From the NCBI GenBank assembly GCA_002261195.1, contig MVBO01000003.1, forward strand, positions 428,097-492,096: a stretch of DNA of 64,000 nt. The letters run 5' to 3'. Source of the DNA: Bifiguratus adelaidae (Eukaryota > Mucoromycota > Endogonomycetes > Endogonales). Below, in pieces: positions 21,456 to 32,047 of the stretch (position 1 is its first letter; each line of letters starts with the position of its first letter). A model generated the notes under the pieces. The model was not told the origin of the DNA, did no database searches, and saw only the letters and a list, made by a program, of their open reading frames with translations. A program made the position numbers and the translations under genes.

Positions 21456-22799
21456 TTATTTTGTGCGCTTGTAGATCTTGTTCATAAACTCGTAAAAGAC
21501 CTGACGCTTCACACCCTTGGATTCATCCACCTGCTCAATCAAGCTAGAAATGTGCTTGTGGGATTGATCTTCGTAAACTCGATAGACAGATTCCAGATCG
21601 AGTTCCTTGTAGATCTCCTTCACCTTAGCTTCAGACTCGGCATTTCTCTTGCCATAGTGTTCCTAAAAAGCAACATCAATCGATTCGCTTACGCAGACGC
21701 GAAAGCATCACCTACATCCAGCACCTTACGCTGCTCGGGAGTCACCTTGACTAGGGCTTGGTTGATCAACCAGGAGCACTTGTTGTCCTGAATATCAGTT
21801 CCAATCTTGCCAATGAACGCCGGGTCACCGTAGCAGTCAAGGTAGTCATCTTGCACCTGAAAGTATTCACCCAAGGGCAGGAGAATTTCGCGTGCTTGGT
21901 TGTACGCAGCTTCGTCCTTCACACCAGCCTATACAGAGGGATGAGACTGGATTTCAGCACTGAAAAGAAACCTTACCATCATCATGGCCATGGCGACTGG
22001 GAGATAAAAGGAGTAATACGCGGTCTTGAAGATGACAATGAACTGATGCCTTGAGATCAAAATTGCGGTTAAATATCCGTCGACCATCTTGGAACTCTTT
22101 TAAACACTTACTTGGCGGGAGAGAATCGGTTCAAGTCGACATCGTCCTCAGGAGCGGTGATGAGATCCAACAATTGACCGAGTTCCGTCTGGAATGACAC
22201 TTCGTGGAACAACTCCAACAGGTCCACATAGTACGACTCGGCCTTGAAATGCTTCTTCAACATGATGTAGATGCAGGATTCAAGGAGGAAAGAATCATTG
22301 ATAGCGACCAAGTTGATACCTTCGCGTCTAAACCAGCAAGGTTGACCACGTCGCGTCACGGATTGATCCATCAGATCATCAGCTACCAAGAAGAAGGCTT
22401 GCAACTATCCAAACCTAACATCAGATCACAAGTCAAAAGTCAGAGTAACCGCGTACCCATTCAACAGCCCAACCAAGGATGCGCGCCTTGAACAAGTCGT
22501 CTTCAGTAATGCTACTGCCCTTGAGAATACGGAGCGTATCCACGACCGAAAGTCCACGGTTCAATTTCCCGCCGGGAACGTTGTAGTCCATGCTCTAAGC
22601 CGGAGATGTTGAGATGAGTACGCCAAGACAAAGTAGACATGACCTCATTATCCTTTCATACCTCCTTGAACCAGTTGTAGGCATTCTCGGGCATGTTGTA
22701 CTTTTTGACCTCCGCGAGCATCTCATCTCGGAGAATAGGATAGACTGCGTTAAAGTCATTCAAAGCTTGTTGCTTGGAAACCTTGGCGTCTGCAGTCAT
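21456..22799 (-). CDS. ERG20: Farnesyl diphosphate synthase
   Basis: About six exons starting [16 protein letters not shown] at 22799. Both Asp-rich motifs are intact: FARM as [19 protein letters not shown] and SARM as [14 protein letters not shown]. The two Phe before the first motif (QAFFLVADD) are the bulky residues that stop chain growth at C15, which argues for FPP rather than GGPP synthase. Also visible: [30 protein letters not shown] and the C-terminal [15 protein letters not shown]. The enzyme makes farnesyl diphosphate from IPP and DMAPP for sterols, dolichol, prenylation and carotenoid-type products. Position next to the methyltransferase appears incidental. Confidence 0.95.
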
Positions 22800-23173
22800 G
22801 GTGTATGCGATGTTTATCGAATCAGATGAGAAGAGGAAGCAAGTAAAGAGACCAAGGCAGAAATAGATACACTCGGAGGCAGCAGCAGATCAGAAAAATG
22901 GCCAATTTAGTCGAGCAATGTCTGCGTTTTATCAAGGGATACACGATGTCATGTGTGAGAGGTGGAAGAGAGGGAGTGAGGGAACAGGAGAAGAACAAAG
23001 AGTAGAGAGCAAGAGAACACAATACGCATGCTTGCAGTCATAAATGGCCTTTCTATGCCCAGTTGCGGAGTAAAGAAAGCGAGAGTGGTCCAAAGAGACA
23101 ATGAGTGTGATAAAAATGACGATCTTTTTTATTTTATGTTCACACACGATTGCCTCACAGAGTATCAATGAAT

Positions 23174-23854
23174 CTAGATGAGGGTCTCGTAAGGGATGGC
23201 GGTGATGGTCTCGGGTTCGTTGTGCTTGGTGGAGACGTGACGAGCATCCCGTGGTTGAGATGGCTGTCTCTTTACAACAACACGGACTAATACGCATATG
23301 GTCAATATACTCGGTGTTACAATCAATGAAGCGTCAAACTGCTCGATACATACCACCAGACTTGTGAGCCTCTTGGAGCTTGGCTTGGTTCTCCTTGACA
23401 CGTCTGAGGAAGTCATCACGGCACTTAGAGTGCTTGACGTGCTCAACACGGACGTTGATACGCTTCTCCATATAACGGTTACCAACACGCTTGTTGACAA
23501 TCACGCCAACAGCGGACTTGGTCACATTGTACACAATACCGGTGCGTCTAGGGAACGAGAAGGATCGTCAACATGTTGAATCAAGCCACCCATCAATCCT
23601 CCGAACGATCATGCTTACCCGTGGTAGAACTTGTGAGGCATACCCTTTTGGACAGCGGCATGGGCCTTGATGTCCACAATGTCACCGACCTTGTAGGTCT
23701 TCAAGTAAGTGGACAAACGGATTTGACCATGCTCGCGGAACTTTTGCGAGAACATATGGCGAGTGCGCGCCCTGATACCATAGCTGTGAGGCACTGTAAT
23801 GCAAGTCAATTAGTACCCCATTCTACTCCATTCACTAGCATATGTATACGCACT
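23174..23854 (-). CDS. RPL21: 60S ribosomal protein L21 (eL21), start codon split by an intron
   Basis: Coding exons: one base at 23854 (A of ATG), then 23793-23619, 23547-23354 and 23286-23174; total 483 nt, 161 codons, 160 aa, identical in length to yeast Rpl21. The second exon begins TG CCT CAC, giving [16 protein letters not shown]. No ATG lies at the start of that exon, and the 60-nt intron 23794-23853 has a GTGCGT donor, an ACTAAT branch-like site and a TTACAG acceptor. Conserved marks: [63 protein letters not shown]. It shares a 189-bp divergent promoter with RPS9. Confidence 0.95.
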
Positions 23855-24043
23855 GATTGATCAGATGAGAGCAAGAGAAGGAAAACGAAGCGTTATTTGC
23901 TGTGGGCTTTAACCAAAAATCGTGACGTCAGCTCTTAAGCCACCCAAATAGGCAGCCAATCAGAATTCAGCATTCGATGGCTTAGCTGCAGTAAACAGGC
24001 GAGAAAAGGCGAAAAGCGAATTTCCTTCTCTTTCTTGTCCACT
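23855..24043. promoter_or_regulatory. Divergent ribosomal-protein promoter (RPL21/RPS9)
   Basis: 189 bp separate the two start codons. A perfect TGACGTCA palindrome (CRE/ATF-type bZIP site) lies at 23923-23930 and a CCAAT box at 23956-23960. The RPS9 side ends in a pyrimidine tract (TTTCCTTCTCTTTCTTG), typical near transcription starts of translation-machinery genes. Function of the motifs is inferred from sequence alone. Confidence 0.6.
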
Positions 24044-24679
24044 ATGGCCGTTGGTCGCAGCTACTCAAAGACCTCCAAGGTCCCAAAGAGACCCTTCGAG
24101 TCTGCTCGTATCGACTCCGAGCTCAAACTCATTGGCGAGTACGGTCTCAAGAACAAGCGTGAGATCTGGCGTGTCGGATACACCCTCTCCAAGATTCGTC
24201 GTGCCGCTCGTGAACTTCTTACCTTGGAAGAAAAGGATCCTCGTCGTCTCTTTGAGGGTAACGCCTTGATTCGTCGCCTTGTTCGTATCGGTGTGTTGGA
24301 TGAGTCCAGGATGAAGCTCGATTACGTGCTCGCCCTTCAGATTGAGGACTTTTTGGAGCGTCGCCTTCAAACTCAAGTTTTCAAGCTCGGTCTTGCCAAG
24401 TCCATTCACCACGCCCGTGTCCTCATCAGACAAAGGCACATTCGTGTTGGCAAGCAGATTGTCAACATTCCTTCGTTCATTGTTCGTTTGGTAAGTTCAT
24501 CTAAGCAGCCAAGCCACCCAACTTGATGCATCGGGTCTGACCTTGTACCTCAGGACTCTCAAAAACACATCGACTTTGCCTTGACATCCCCCTATGGTGG
24601 TGGCCGTCCTGGTCGTGTTAAGAGAAAGCGTGCTGCCGCTGCCGCTGGCGGTGATGACGCTGAGGAGGACGAAGAATAA
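24044..24679 (+). CDS. RPS9: 40S ribosomal protein S9 (uS4)
   Basis: Two exons, 24044-24490 and 24554-24679, 190 aa. It carries the full eukaryotic S9/uS4 pattern: [51 protein letters not shown], the S4 RNA-binding motif ([20 protein letters not shown], then [15 protein letters not shown]), and a C-terminus of [20 protein letters not shown] plus an Ala/Glu-rich tail. The single intron sits late, after NIPSFIVRL. It is part of the 40S subunit and contributes to decoding fidelity. It is divergently paired with RPL21. Confidence 0.97.
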
Positions 24680-24961
24680 GGACAAGATGTACAATTGTTC
24701 AAAAATAAACCGCCAATACATCGTTCGAGCTCTGTTGTGTTGCATATCGCATGCTAACCGTTGCTTCTCTGGTCTGGCTCAAATAGATACCTGAACAATC
24801 GAAATCATGAGCATGCCGCTTAGAAAGGAAGATGTTTCACGGCTTTCCCCAGCAATTGAGTGACGATGCGCTTTTGTATCAAAGGTTGCTTTTTGCTACG
24901 CAAGGAAGTTCGACATCGGAATGAGGGTGATGATGAATAGTAATTATATACAGCAAACGTC

Positions 24962-26206
24962 TCATCGCAGTGGACTAAAGTCTAGCGGCGAAAGAATTTG
25001 CGCCTGCATGGTATCAATCAGTCTCACAGTCTTATATACCGTCTGTGCCCAACCGTCCTCCTTCCAAGCTTCTTCACGAGTCAGCTTTCGTGCCTGCAAA
25101 TCCCTGCAAGAAAAATGTTTAGAAAGTAGGCCGCTGATGCTCGTGCCAAACTTACGGATAGCACCACATGTGATGCACCGTGTTGAGATCACCCAATTGA
25201 GAGAACCAGGCGCCAACCGGAACACAATATTTCCTCCGGCATTCCAAACCAACTTTCCTGTACCACAAGGATATAGCGTGAGCCCCGGAACGAATAAGTT
25301 CCGCAGTTTCTTGACCAGCAGGCGCAAAATGCTTACCAGTAAGTCTCCCATTCCAAAAGACGCCCAGGCTGTAATCGATATGTTCTCAGCTCATAGATGC
25401 CATTGGTGACTTTGGGCGGAGAAGTTGCCCAAAAGGAAAACTCCAAAATGATTTGATTATGCCGTGATCGCAACAAGGGCAACAATGCCTTTTGGTAATC
25501 TTGAAAAGCCTTGTTCTGCTTAAGCCGCTCTTTTGTCTCCTTGTGTCCTACATAGCCTTGATACTCCCAAATGTGTACTAAACTTGAATGAGATGATGTC
25601 CTGACTTGCAGAAGCCCTGTCCTTACCAAAAGAGTCTTGCATCCCTATCTCAATCTGCCAACTACCGCACAAATTTACCTTATTCTCAGGATCGTTGGCA
25701 ATACTTGGATACATTTTGGATCTTATGAATAGAGTTTGAGCACCATATGCGCACTCGTAGGAGGGTGAATTACTTACATCAAGGCAATGTATTCGTCCAC
25801 CTTGTCCGGTTTGACATCATGCTCTAGTATCCATTGCTTTAGCCTCGCTTTCTGGGTGATTCGTGAGACCATACTTACGTATAAACTCGTGAACATACTT
25901 TCCGCGCGCTAGTACCTTGGAGAAGCTCTCTTGTTCTTCTTTCGTCAATTCTTCCCCATGGAGCAGCTTTCCAAGGGTCGTCAGGTTCGCTGCTTGTATC
26001 GTCTTCGTGGATTTTGCAACATCCATGGATTGGCTTGGTTCTGGACGACGCTTCGATTGCAGCGTGGTCAATGTCCGAGCCGCTGTCAGGCAACCACTTC
26101 GCAAAGGACTCGGCCTTAAACTCGCGCTGCCAAGTACTGGCAATATAAATGGTGGGCGGAATGATGCATGCACCCTCATTGCGGCGTGCTTCTGTGTGAT
26201 AATCAT
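24962..26206 (-). CDS. NIPSNAP-family mitochondrial protein
   Basis: Several exons (first large exon about 26206-25830). The N-terminus is basic, Ser/Ala/Leu-rich and lacks acids (MRVHASFRPPFILPVLGSAS), fitting a mitochondrial presequence. The body has two NIPSNAP-type folds: the first around GSWQIEIGMQDSF, VHIWEYQGYVGHKE; the second with IYELRTYRLQPGRLLEWETY, VYKTVRLIDTMQAQIL and SPLDFSPLR at the end, the usual NIPSNAP C-terminus. In animals NIPSNAP1/2 sit in mitochondria and flag damaged organelles for mitophagy; the fungal role is not known. Start could be 26206 or the next in-frame Met nine residues on; both give a presequence. Confidence 0.85.
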
Positions 26207-27233
26207 CCTTCAGACTATCGAGTGCTGGTCGCTGAACTCTGTCTCTTGCTTGCTTGTCACGCTGACCGTTTCGCTCGGCTGCCTCGTGCCGAGACCAATG
26301 TGTGCTTGAGCAAAGGTGTTTGTCAACCCAGTGCAGGTATCCTTAAGAGCGTGAGTGAAAGAGCAGGAGTGCAAAATAAGAGCTTGCAATATTCATGCGA
26401 GACAACCATTTGCCTGTGCCCATTGGGCGTGGGCATTTCCATTCCCCATATGGAAATAAGGGGGTGTGGAGGCGTTTCTTCTTCCCGCCTCCCTCTTTAT
26501 ATCCATCCCCTTGTTCTCATTCAACATATCACTGAGCATACTTCGGCTTCATATACTCTTGTGGATGCAATATGCGTTCCCGGACACCCCCCCCCCCAAA
26601 AGTGCGGTTCTATATTGACGCACAACGGCAATCCTTCCTTTTATGAACAGCTTGGACATAGACGAAAATGATTTGATTCCGATCCGTGGCCGAGCGCCAT
26701 TGTCAAGACTTGCTGTCTCCGTTCTTTATGACCGTGTCTAGAGGGCTAAGCATGGTAGAACGATGGCATTGATAGCTCGTCCATTATAGCCACAAGATTT
26801 CGATCGGGAATCGTGTTCTTGTGTGCATACAGTCGTCTGCAATGGCAATGCGGTAGATGGCTTCCAGTACGCATAAGAAAGGAAGCCTGACTTGACCGAA
26901 ACCAAGCTACTAATTGTGGCACTGAGACACAAGGACGTTTTGGACTCTTTTACGAGAGTTCTAGCGCTTAACGGCAGATGAATGTCACCGAATCCACGTA
27001 CCTCACCAAAGCTCTGACTCAACTATACTAGGATACTGTGGCAGACAAGAAAATCATCCGATGGGTTGGACTCAATGACTATTTGCGCGGCGAGCAAGTA
27101 CGCGCACGTTACTCGAAAAGGAAATAAATGGTCTGGACAAGCCTGGTTGTTGCGTGCCCGCATCCGAAACCTTGCGCGTAGGGTTGTATAGTATATATTG
27201 AATGGCCATGACGCTTAAAGTTCGAGGAGAAAC
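26207..27233. other. Long gene-free stretch between NIPSNAP and the DUF2306 array
   Basis: About 1 kb with no coherent coding frame on either strand. It contains an 11-nt C homopolymer at 26587-26597 and purine/pyrimidine-rich blocks around 26460-26500. Its right end is the promoter of the first DUF2306 gene. It marks the switch from the compact to the looser part of the window. Confidence 0.5.
27191..27200 (+). promoter_or_regulatory. TATA element of first DUF2306 gene
   Basis: GTATATATTG about 35-45 bases before the ATG. The same decamer recurs at 28408-28417 ahead of the pseudogene copy, and a related AGTATATCAA precedes the third copy at 29571-29580, so the core promoter was duplicated with the gene. 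Confidence 0.6.
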
Positions 27234-28013
27234 ATGTCGACTCAGAAAGCAAGGTCTTGGACGCTGCATCCAGCGCATGCTTGGGCTATCTTCCTTTCAA
27301 TCTTCATTGTCCCATTCATATACCGGAATATTGTCTTCCTGTTGGCAAGCCCCGATCAACGCATGGTCATCAAGAATAACGCAATGATGAATGGTCCGCC
27401 AATTGTCTATCTCAATAGCACTGACGGCGAATACATACCAGAAACATTCGTTAAACATCCGATACTTGTTCACGGCGGCCACATTATCCCCGCGCTGATA
27501 TGGGCCTTAATCTTTCCACTACAATTCACCAATTCCCTACGACGCAAGTTTTCAGCGGTTCATCGCTGGCTTGGTAGAATTGGACTCGGTATCTCCATGC
27601 TCATGGGAATATCTGGAATACTTATGGGTCTATACAAGGTGGTCTACGTAGTCGAACCTCAACATCCAAGACAGACAATCTTTAAGTTCGACCGAATAAC
27701 TTACATTCTTGGTGCTTGGATGATGCTTTGCATCTACTATACATATATATACGCTCGCGAAAAGAAGTTTGCCATCCACCGAGCTTGGGCCTTGCGTACC
27801 GCTGCTGCAGGGTACTCTGTTGCCGTCATGCGAATCTTCATCGTGCTGTACACGATATGGAGCGAAGCTACTCGATATGAGCATCGCGCTGAAATCAATA
27901 CAAAGCAGCTCTTTTTTGGTTGGGCAGGGTGGCTGGCGGCGGTTGTCAATATTTTCGGTGTAGAACTATACCTCTTCTTGTACGGTCGAAAGCCTGTAAC
28001 AAAGCAGGCATAA
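27234..28013 (+). CDS. DUF2306-type multi-pass membrane protein, copy A
   Basis: Intronless, 259 aa, with about seven hydrophobic helices. Marks shared with copies B and the pseudogene: HPAHAWAIFLSIF at the N-terminus, HPILVHGGHIIPALIWALIF, VHRWLGRIGLGISMLMGISG, IHRAWALRTAAAGY, RIFIVLYTIWSE and LFFGWAGW. The repeated HRWLGR/HRAWALR pattern (His-Arg in the loops) is typical of the uncharacterised DUF2306 family in bacteria and fungi. The conserved in-membrane His might bind a cofactor, but that is speculation. It is first in a tandem array with a decayed and a divergent intact copy. Confidence 0.85.
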   Translation: MSTQKARSWTLHPAHAWAIFLSIFIVPFIYRNIVFLLASPDQRMVIKNNAMMNGPPIVYLNSTDGEYIPETFVKHPILVHGGHIIPALIWALIFPLQFTNSLRRKFSAVHRWLGRIGLGISMLMGISGILMGLYKVVYVVEPQHPRQTIFKFDRITYILGAWMMLCIYYTYIYAREKKFAIHRAWALRTAAAGYSVAVMRIFIVLYTIWSEATRYEHRAEINTKQLFFGWAGWLAAVVNIFGVELYLFLYGRKPVTKQA

Positions 28014-28450
28014 AGGTCAGACAATCCAATCGCGTCAGGTAAGATCCTATCCGCCCTGCTCATTGGGTGGTAATGTATAGAAGAACGTATATCCTGGTTG
28101 CCAAAGATGTAAAGGTATTCCAACGTCAGCTATTACACGCGTCTGCAATCCCGCATTGATATACACCAAGCTTACCGTGAACCTCCTGCCTCTGATAATC
28201 AAAAATGGAGTGCTTAATGGAAAATACGCTTCGACTGATTTCGTACAAACTTTATCGTTGCATCGCGCTCACAGATGCCGCGACACATGCCCGAGTGGGC
28301 TTGAACCAACATGCCGCGACGACCATTTCGCGCAGCCATCCTTAAATGGAAATGTTTGGCCACCGATTGTTGCGCTAATGCATCCGATGGATGCGGGGCG
28401 TGGATCGTATATATTGGGAGATCCTGATTCCTTAGCAAAGCAACTTCAAA
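28014..28450. other. Spacer between copy A and the pseudogene
   Basis: 437 bp with no convincing gene; holds the 3' end of copy A and the TATA element (28408-28417) of the pseudogene copy. A plus frame from 28156 is open but only turns protein-like where it enters the pseudogene. Confidence 0.5.
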
Positions 28451-29224
28451 ATGTCTACTCAAACACCAAAACCTTGGAGAGTGCATCCAGCGCATGCTCT
28501 AGCTATATTCCTCTCGATATTCATCATCAGATTTATACGCACCCAAATGGCCTATCTCTTGGCAAGCCCGGAACAGCGCATGGTTTTGAAAGCTACAGCG
28601 ATGATGGACTACCCACCGATCGTCTTTTCAATAGTACTAATGGCGAGTATCAACAAGAGACGTTCGCCAAATATCCAGTCCTTGTTCACGGCGGGCACAT
28701 AGTTCCAGCCCTAATATGGGCCTTGATCTTTCCACTACAATTTACCAATTCCCTATGACGCAAGTAGCAGCGGTTCACCGCTGGCTTGGTAGAATTGGAC
28801 TCGGTATCTCCATGCTCATGGGAATATCTGGAATACTTATGGGTCTATACAAGGTGGCTGACGTAGTCGAACCTCAACGTCCAAGACAGACAATCTTTAA
28901 GCTCGACCGAATAGCTTACGCTCTTGGTGCTTGGATGATGCTTTCCATCTATTATATCTACCTATATGCTCGCCAAACGAAGTTTGCTATTCACCGGGCT
29001 TGGGCCTTGCGTACAGCTGCCGCAGGGTACTGGGTCGTTGTGATGCGTATTTCATTCTATTTTACACGATATGGAGCGACGTTACGCAATATGGAGATCG
29101 TGCTGACACTAATACAAAACACTGGTTAAGCTGATCAGGGTGGCTAAGCGCTATTGTCAGTATTTCAGCACAGAAGCGTACCTCTTCTTTTACAGCCCCA
29201 AGCCTGTCGCAAAGCAGGCCTACG
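28451..29224 (+). pseudogene. Decayed DUF2306 copy between two intact ones
   Basis: Starts well (MSTQTPKPWRVHPAHALAIF) and follows copy A for about 55 codons. Then the homologous frame is lost near 28620, regained in another frame (NSTNGEYQQETFAKYP), interrupted by an in-frame TGA near 28756 beside a small deletion, and lost again near 29045 in the segment matching RIFIVLYTIWSE. Homology ends at the equivalent of the copy A stop (about 29224). At least three disabling changes make it non-functional as a full protein. Its middle third is nearly identical in DNA to copy A while its 5' third is clearly more diverged. Confidence 0.85.
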
Positions 29225-29617
29225 CTCAGGCCATGCTCCGGGGTACATAGGAACTTCCCAGCCTACTTTTTCGATTCTGATATAGAGAGGACAAGGTCTA
29301 CATTGAAGTGATTGCTAAAGCTGTACTTGTATTATGGAATTTCCGAGGATGTTCGGTGTCGCTTTTCTATAATAACCAGACGCAATGGGAAGATGCAATG
29401 TCGTGACCTCTATCTGCAGCCTTTGTTTAACTCTTGCTCTTCCGAGATTGACGTGTGTCCAAGACCCTTATACGGAACCACACGTATACTGGGCTGTGTT
29501 CTTCGAGAATGACAGCCAACATTTTCGGCCCAGCCCGGTTTACCAAATTCTTCCCGGCATGATTCTACAGAGTATATCAATGCGGCTTTCTTTTCATGAC
29601 ACGCCGCAACTTTAGTC
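29225..29617. other. Spacer ahead of DUF2306 copy B
   Basis: 393 bp without a supported gene. Contains the AGTATATCAA element at 29571-29580, about 40 bases before the copy B start, probably its TATA box. Confidence 0.5.
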
Positions 29618-30403
29618 ATGTCTATAGTGAAGAGGACCTCTCGCAGGCTTCATCCAGGTCATGCTTTGGCCATCTTCTTCTCAATATTAATGCTACCATT
29701 TCTATTTAACCAATTCAACTACTTGCTGGCAAGTCCAGCTACACGTCTACAAATAAAAGAGAACATCATTGCACAGACCCCACCGATTGCTTACGCCAAC
29801 AATACCAATGGCGAAGTCCCTTTCGACGTTTACATCAAGCCCCCAATTCTCATTCACGGCTGTCACTTGTTACCCGCATTGTTTTGGTGTCTGATCTTCC
29901 CGATACAATTCAGTACACGCATTCGTCTCAAATACCTTGTTGTCCATCGCTGGCTTGGCCGGATCGGTCTCGGCATGCCATTGCTACTAGGTATCAGCGG
30001 TATAGGCATCACCCTTGTCAAGGCAGCTTATGTGGTCGAACGGCATTTACCGCATCAGACCTATTTCCGCCTCGAGTACATCAATTATGTGCTTGGAGCG
30101 CGGATGCTCGTCTGCATCTATCACACATATCAATCCGCTCGGGCAAAGCAATTCTACACCCATAGGACCTGGGCCGTGCGAATGGCTGCGACTGGTTACG
30201 CGGTTGTCGTGATGCGGATCTTCATCCTGTTCTATACCATTTGGAGTGAAGTGTTTCAATACGATCATCGAGGCGACATCAACACCAAGGAGCTGTTTTT
30301 TGGCTGGTCGGCATGGGTTGCGACTTTACTGAGCCTTTCCGTCGTAGAGTTGTACCTTTGGCACTACGGTCCCGGAACTGTTATAACGAACAAGTCGGCC
30401 TAG
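29618..30403 (+). CDS. DUF2306-type multi-pass membrane protein, copy B
   Basis: Intronless, 261 aa, same topology as copy A. Conserved loops are kept: LHPGHALAIFFSIL, PPILIHGCHLLPALFWCLIF, VHRWLGRIGLGMPLLLGISG, THRTWAVRMAATGYAVVVMR, FILFYTIWSE, ELFFGWSAW. It is much more diverged from copy A than the pseudogene is, so the B lineage split first and copy A plus pseudogene are the younger pair. The family is uncharacterised; membrane location is read from hydrophobicity. Confidence 0.85.
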   Translation: MSIVKRTSRRLHPGHALAIFFSILMLPFLFNQFNYLLASPATRLQIKENIIAQTPPIAYANNTNGEVPFDVYIKPPILIHGCHLLPALFWCLIFPIQFSTRIRLKYLVVHRWLGRIGLGMPLLLGISGIGITLVKAAYVVERHLPHQTYFRLEYINYVLGARMLVCIYHTYQSARAKQFYTHRTWAVRMAATGYAVVVMRIFILFYTIWSEVFQYDHRGDINTKELFFGWSAWVATLLSLSVVELYLWHYGPGTVITNKSA

Positions 30404-30944
30404 CTCATGGGACCGTCGGCAGACAGATGGAGATTGAAGTGACGCCCCAATTCCGTCGTCGTTGACTTTATGTAATATTCATAAATTGCCTCATCGTTTT
30501 TGCACATTCTGTCGTTTGTCCCATGTCTACAGAGAAAAGTCAGCGGTGTTAGTATGGCTGTTGTACAATGCGGTTTGTGGCATTGTACGGCTTAACCCAT
30601 TACATTCTAGCTTGCAGTGTACGCCATTCCGGCATTTCAAACAATCGTTTTCAAATTAATTGGCGCAGCAGGGCGTTTGTGTCACAGGTTAATTTCCCAA
30701 AGCCGATGCTGCAGCGGATACTCGGTAATCGGAACGAAGGGTAGGCTGTGAGCTGTCCTGATTTGTCCAATTCTTCAGGTGAGGAGGCCCCTTCGGATGC
30801 AAAGCGACGCAAGGGAGTATCTTCGTGTCCAGCCATCTTTTAAGGCCGTAGTTACACGTCTTGGCCAAAAGATTTGCCAAGCAGAAGTATGAAAGTAGTG
30901 TATATGGCGAATTTGAAATGATTTTACCCATTGCATTCGCAGAT
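30404..30944. other. Intergenic, no gene seen (541 bp)
   Basis: No frame with protein-like content. It presumably carries the copy B 3' end and the promoter of the next membrane protein. Confidence 0.45.
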
Positions 30945-31910
30945 ATGAGCGACGATAACATAGAGACTTATCTGGAGAACAATACCAGCCTTCGCTTTAT
31001 ACCCTTAGGTCCGTCCGCTGCTGCGGGTGTTGTTGCAGGCGTTTATGCCGTTCTACTCTTGGCTTGGCTATACAATTTGGTCAGGTACCGCGGCTTTCTA
31101 TGGGGGACGGTTTCTACGCATCGCTTTCTTTTGCGGCATCAACATTACTGGATACATTCTGCGGATAATCTGCAATCAGAATATTCCAGGCTTGAATCCA
31201 ACAACAGGCCAGACTCCCGCACAGTACAAGGCGCAAGTCGGCAGTTTCATCACACTGTACACCGTCTCAAATTCACTGACAACTGCTGGTGGATTCATTC
31301 TCGTTATTTGTTTGATTTGGCTACTACGTACTTGGGTCATGGCTGTAGTACGTCACACGCTCACAATGCCTAGACGCACACGCGAGGACTTCGATTCATG
31401 GCTCTCGTCCTTCTTACTATGGTTGGTTTGGGGCTCACCATTGTTGGTGCTTCAATATACTCTAATCCACTCCGTGTCGCCGGTAACATTATCAACCTTG
31501 TGCTCACGGTTCTGTTGATGGTTGCGATAGCGTACTATCACAGAGAGTTCAAACGAGATCCACAATTCCAACAAGATGTGGATCGATCAAGAGGTAACGT
31601 GATCGAGAAGCCTTCCTCAATTCCCTTCATTCCTCATCCTTTTGACGTCCAATACATCATGCTCGTCTGCGCCTTTATCATGATCCTCCGTCAATCCTAC
31701 AAGGTCGCTCAATCTGCGGTCACCGACCTTTCTTCTGCAGCTCTCAAGAGCGAAGCTGTCCTATTCATCTTCGACCCCGTCCTCCAGATCATCGTTTTGC
31801 TGATTTTGGTGATCAGTTGGGGACCAGTCTTTCACGACACGATTTACAAGAAACAATTGGAGCTGAGAGAGCAGGCACGCGGCCCAGTGAATGCTGATAC
31901 CACTGCCTAA
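30945..31910 (+). CDS. Multi-pass membrane protein (RTA1/DUF7702-like topology), frame uncertain
   Basis: Starts MSDDNIETYLENNTSLRF, giving an N-terminal ectodomain with possible N-glycosylation, then a first helix (AGVVAGVYAVLLLAWLYNL). The coding frame then changes. Either a 100-nt phase-0 intron (31080-31179) is removed, which keeps an open 268-aa product with exons 30945-31079, 31180-31327 and 31387-31910, or there is a one-base frameshift near 31085-31105. The second view keeps a helix-like segment (RFLRIAFFCGINITGYILR) that the intron model discards. The second intron (31328-31386, 59 nt) is clean. Later helices include FMALVLLTMVGLGLTIVG and YIMLVCAFIMILRQSYK, then SEAVLFIFDPVLQIIVLL. 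The Arg/Tyr followed by Glu and FDP order recalls RTA1-like exporters; family assignment is tentative. Confidence 0.6.
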
Positions 31911-32047
31911 CCAGGCTGGCCCCTGTTGAAAGGGACATCGATCAACGATAATGTATAAGATATACCGAAACTAAGCGAATCGATTGATACGTTGGGTTTA
32001 TACAATCACCTTCGGTGACCGTTCTTTTTGAAACTGTCCACGTTATT

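Noticed and set aside
26168-26671. Plus-strand frame of 167 codons upstream of the DUF2306 array
   Set aside because: It overlaps the NIPSNAP start, is Cys/Pro-rich by chance around the C homopolymer, and shows no domain.
28280-28345. tRNA-like T-arm (GGTTCAAGCCC on the minus strand)
   Set aside because: No matching acceptor stem, D arm or anticodon arm could be folded around it.
28156-28758. 200-codon plus frame across the copy A / pseudogene spacer
   Set aside because: Only its last third is protein-like, and that part is the shifted frame of the DUF2306 pseudogene.
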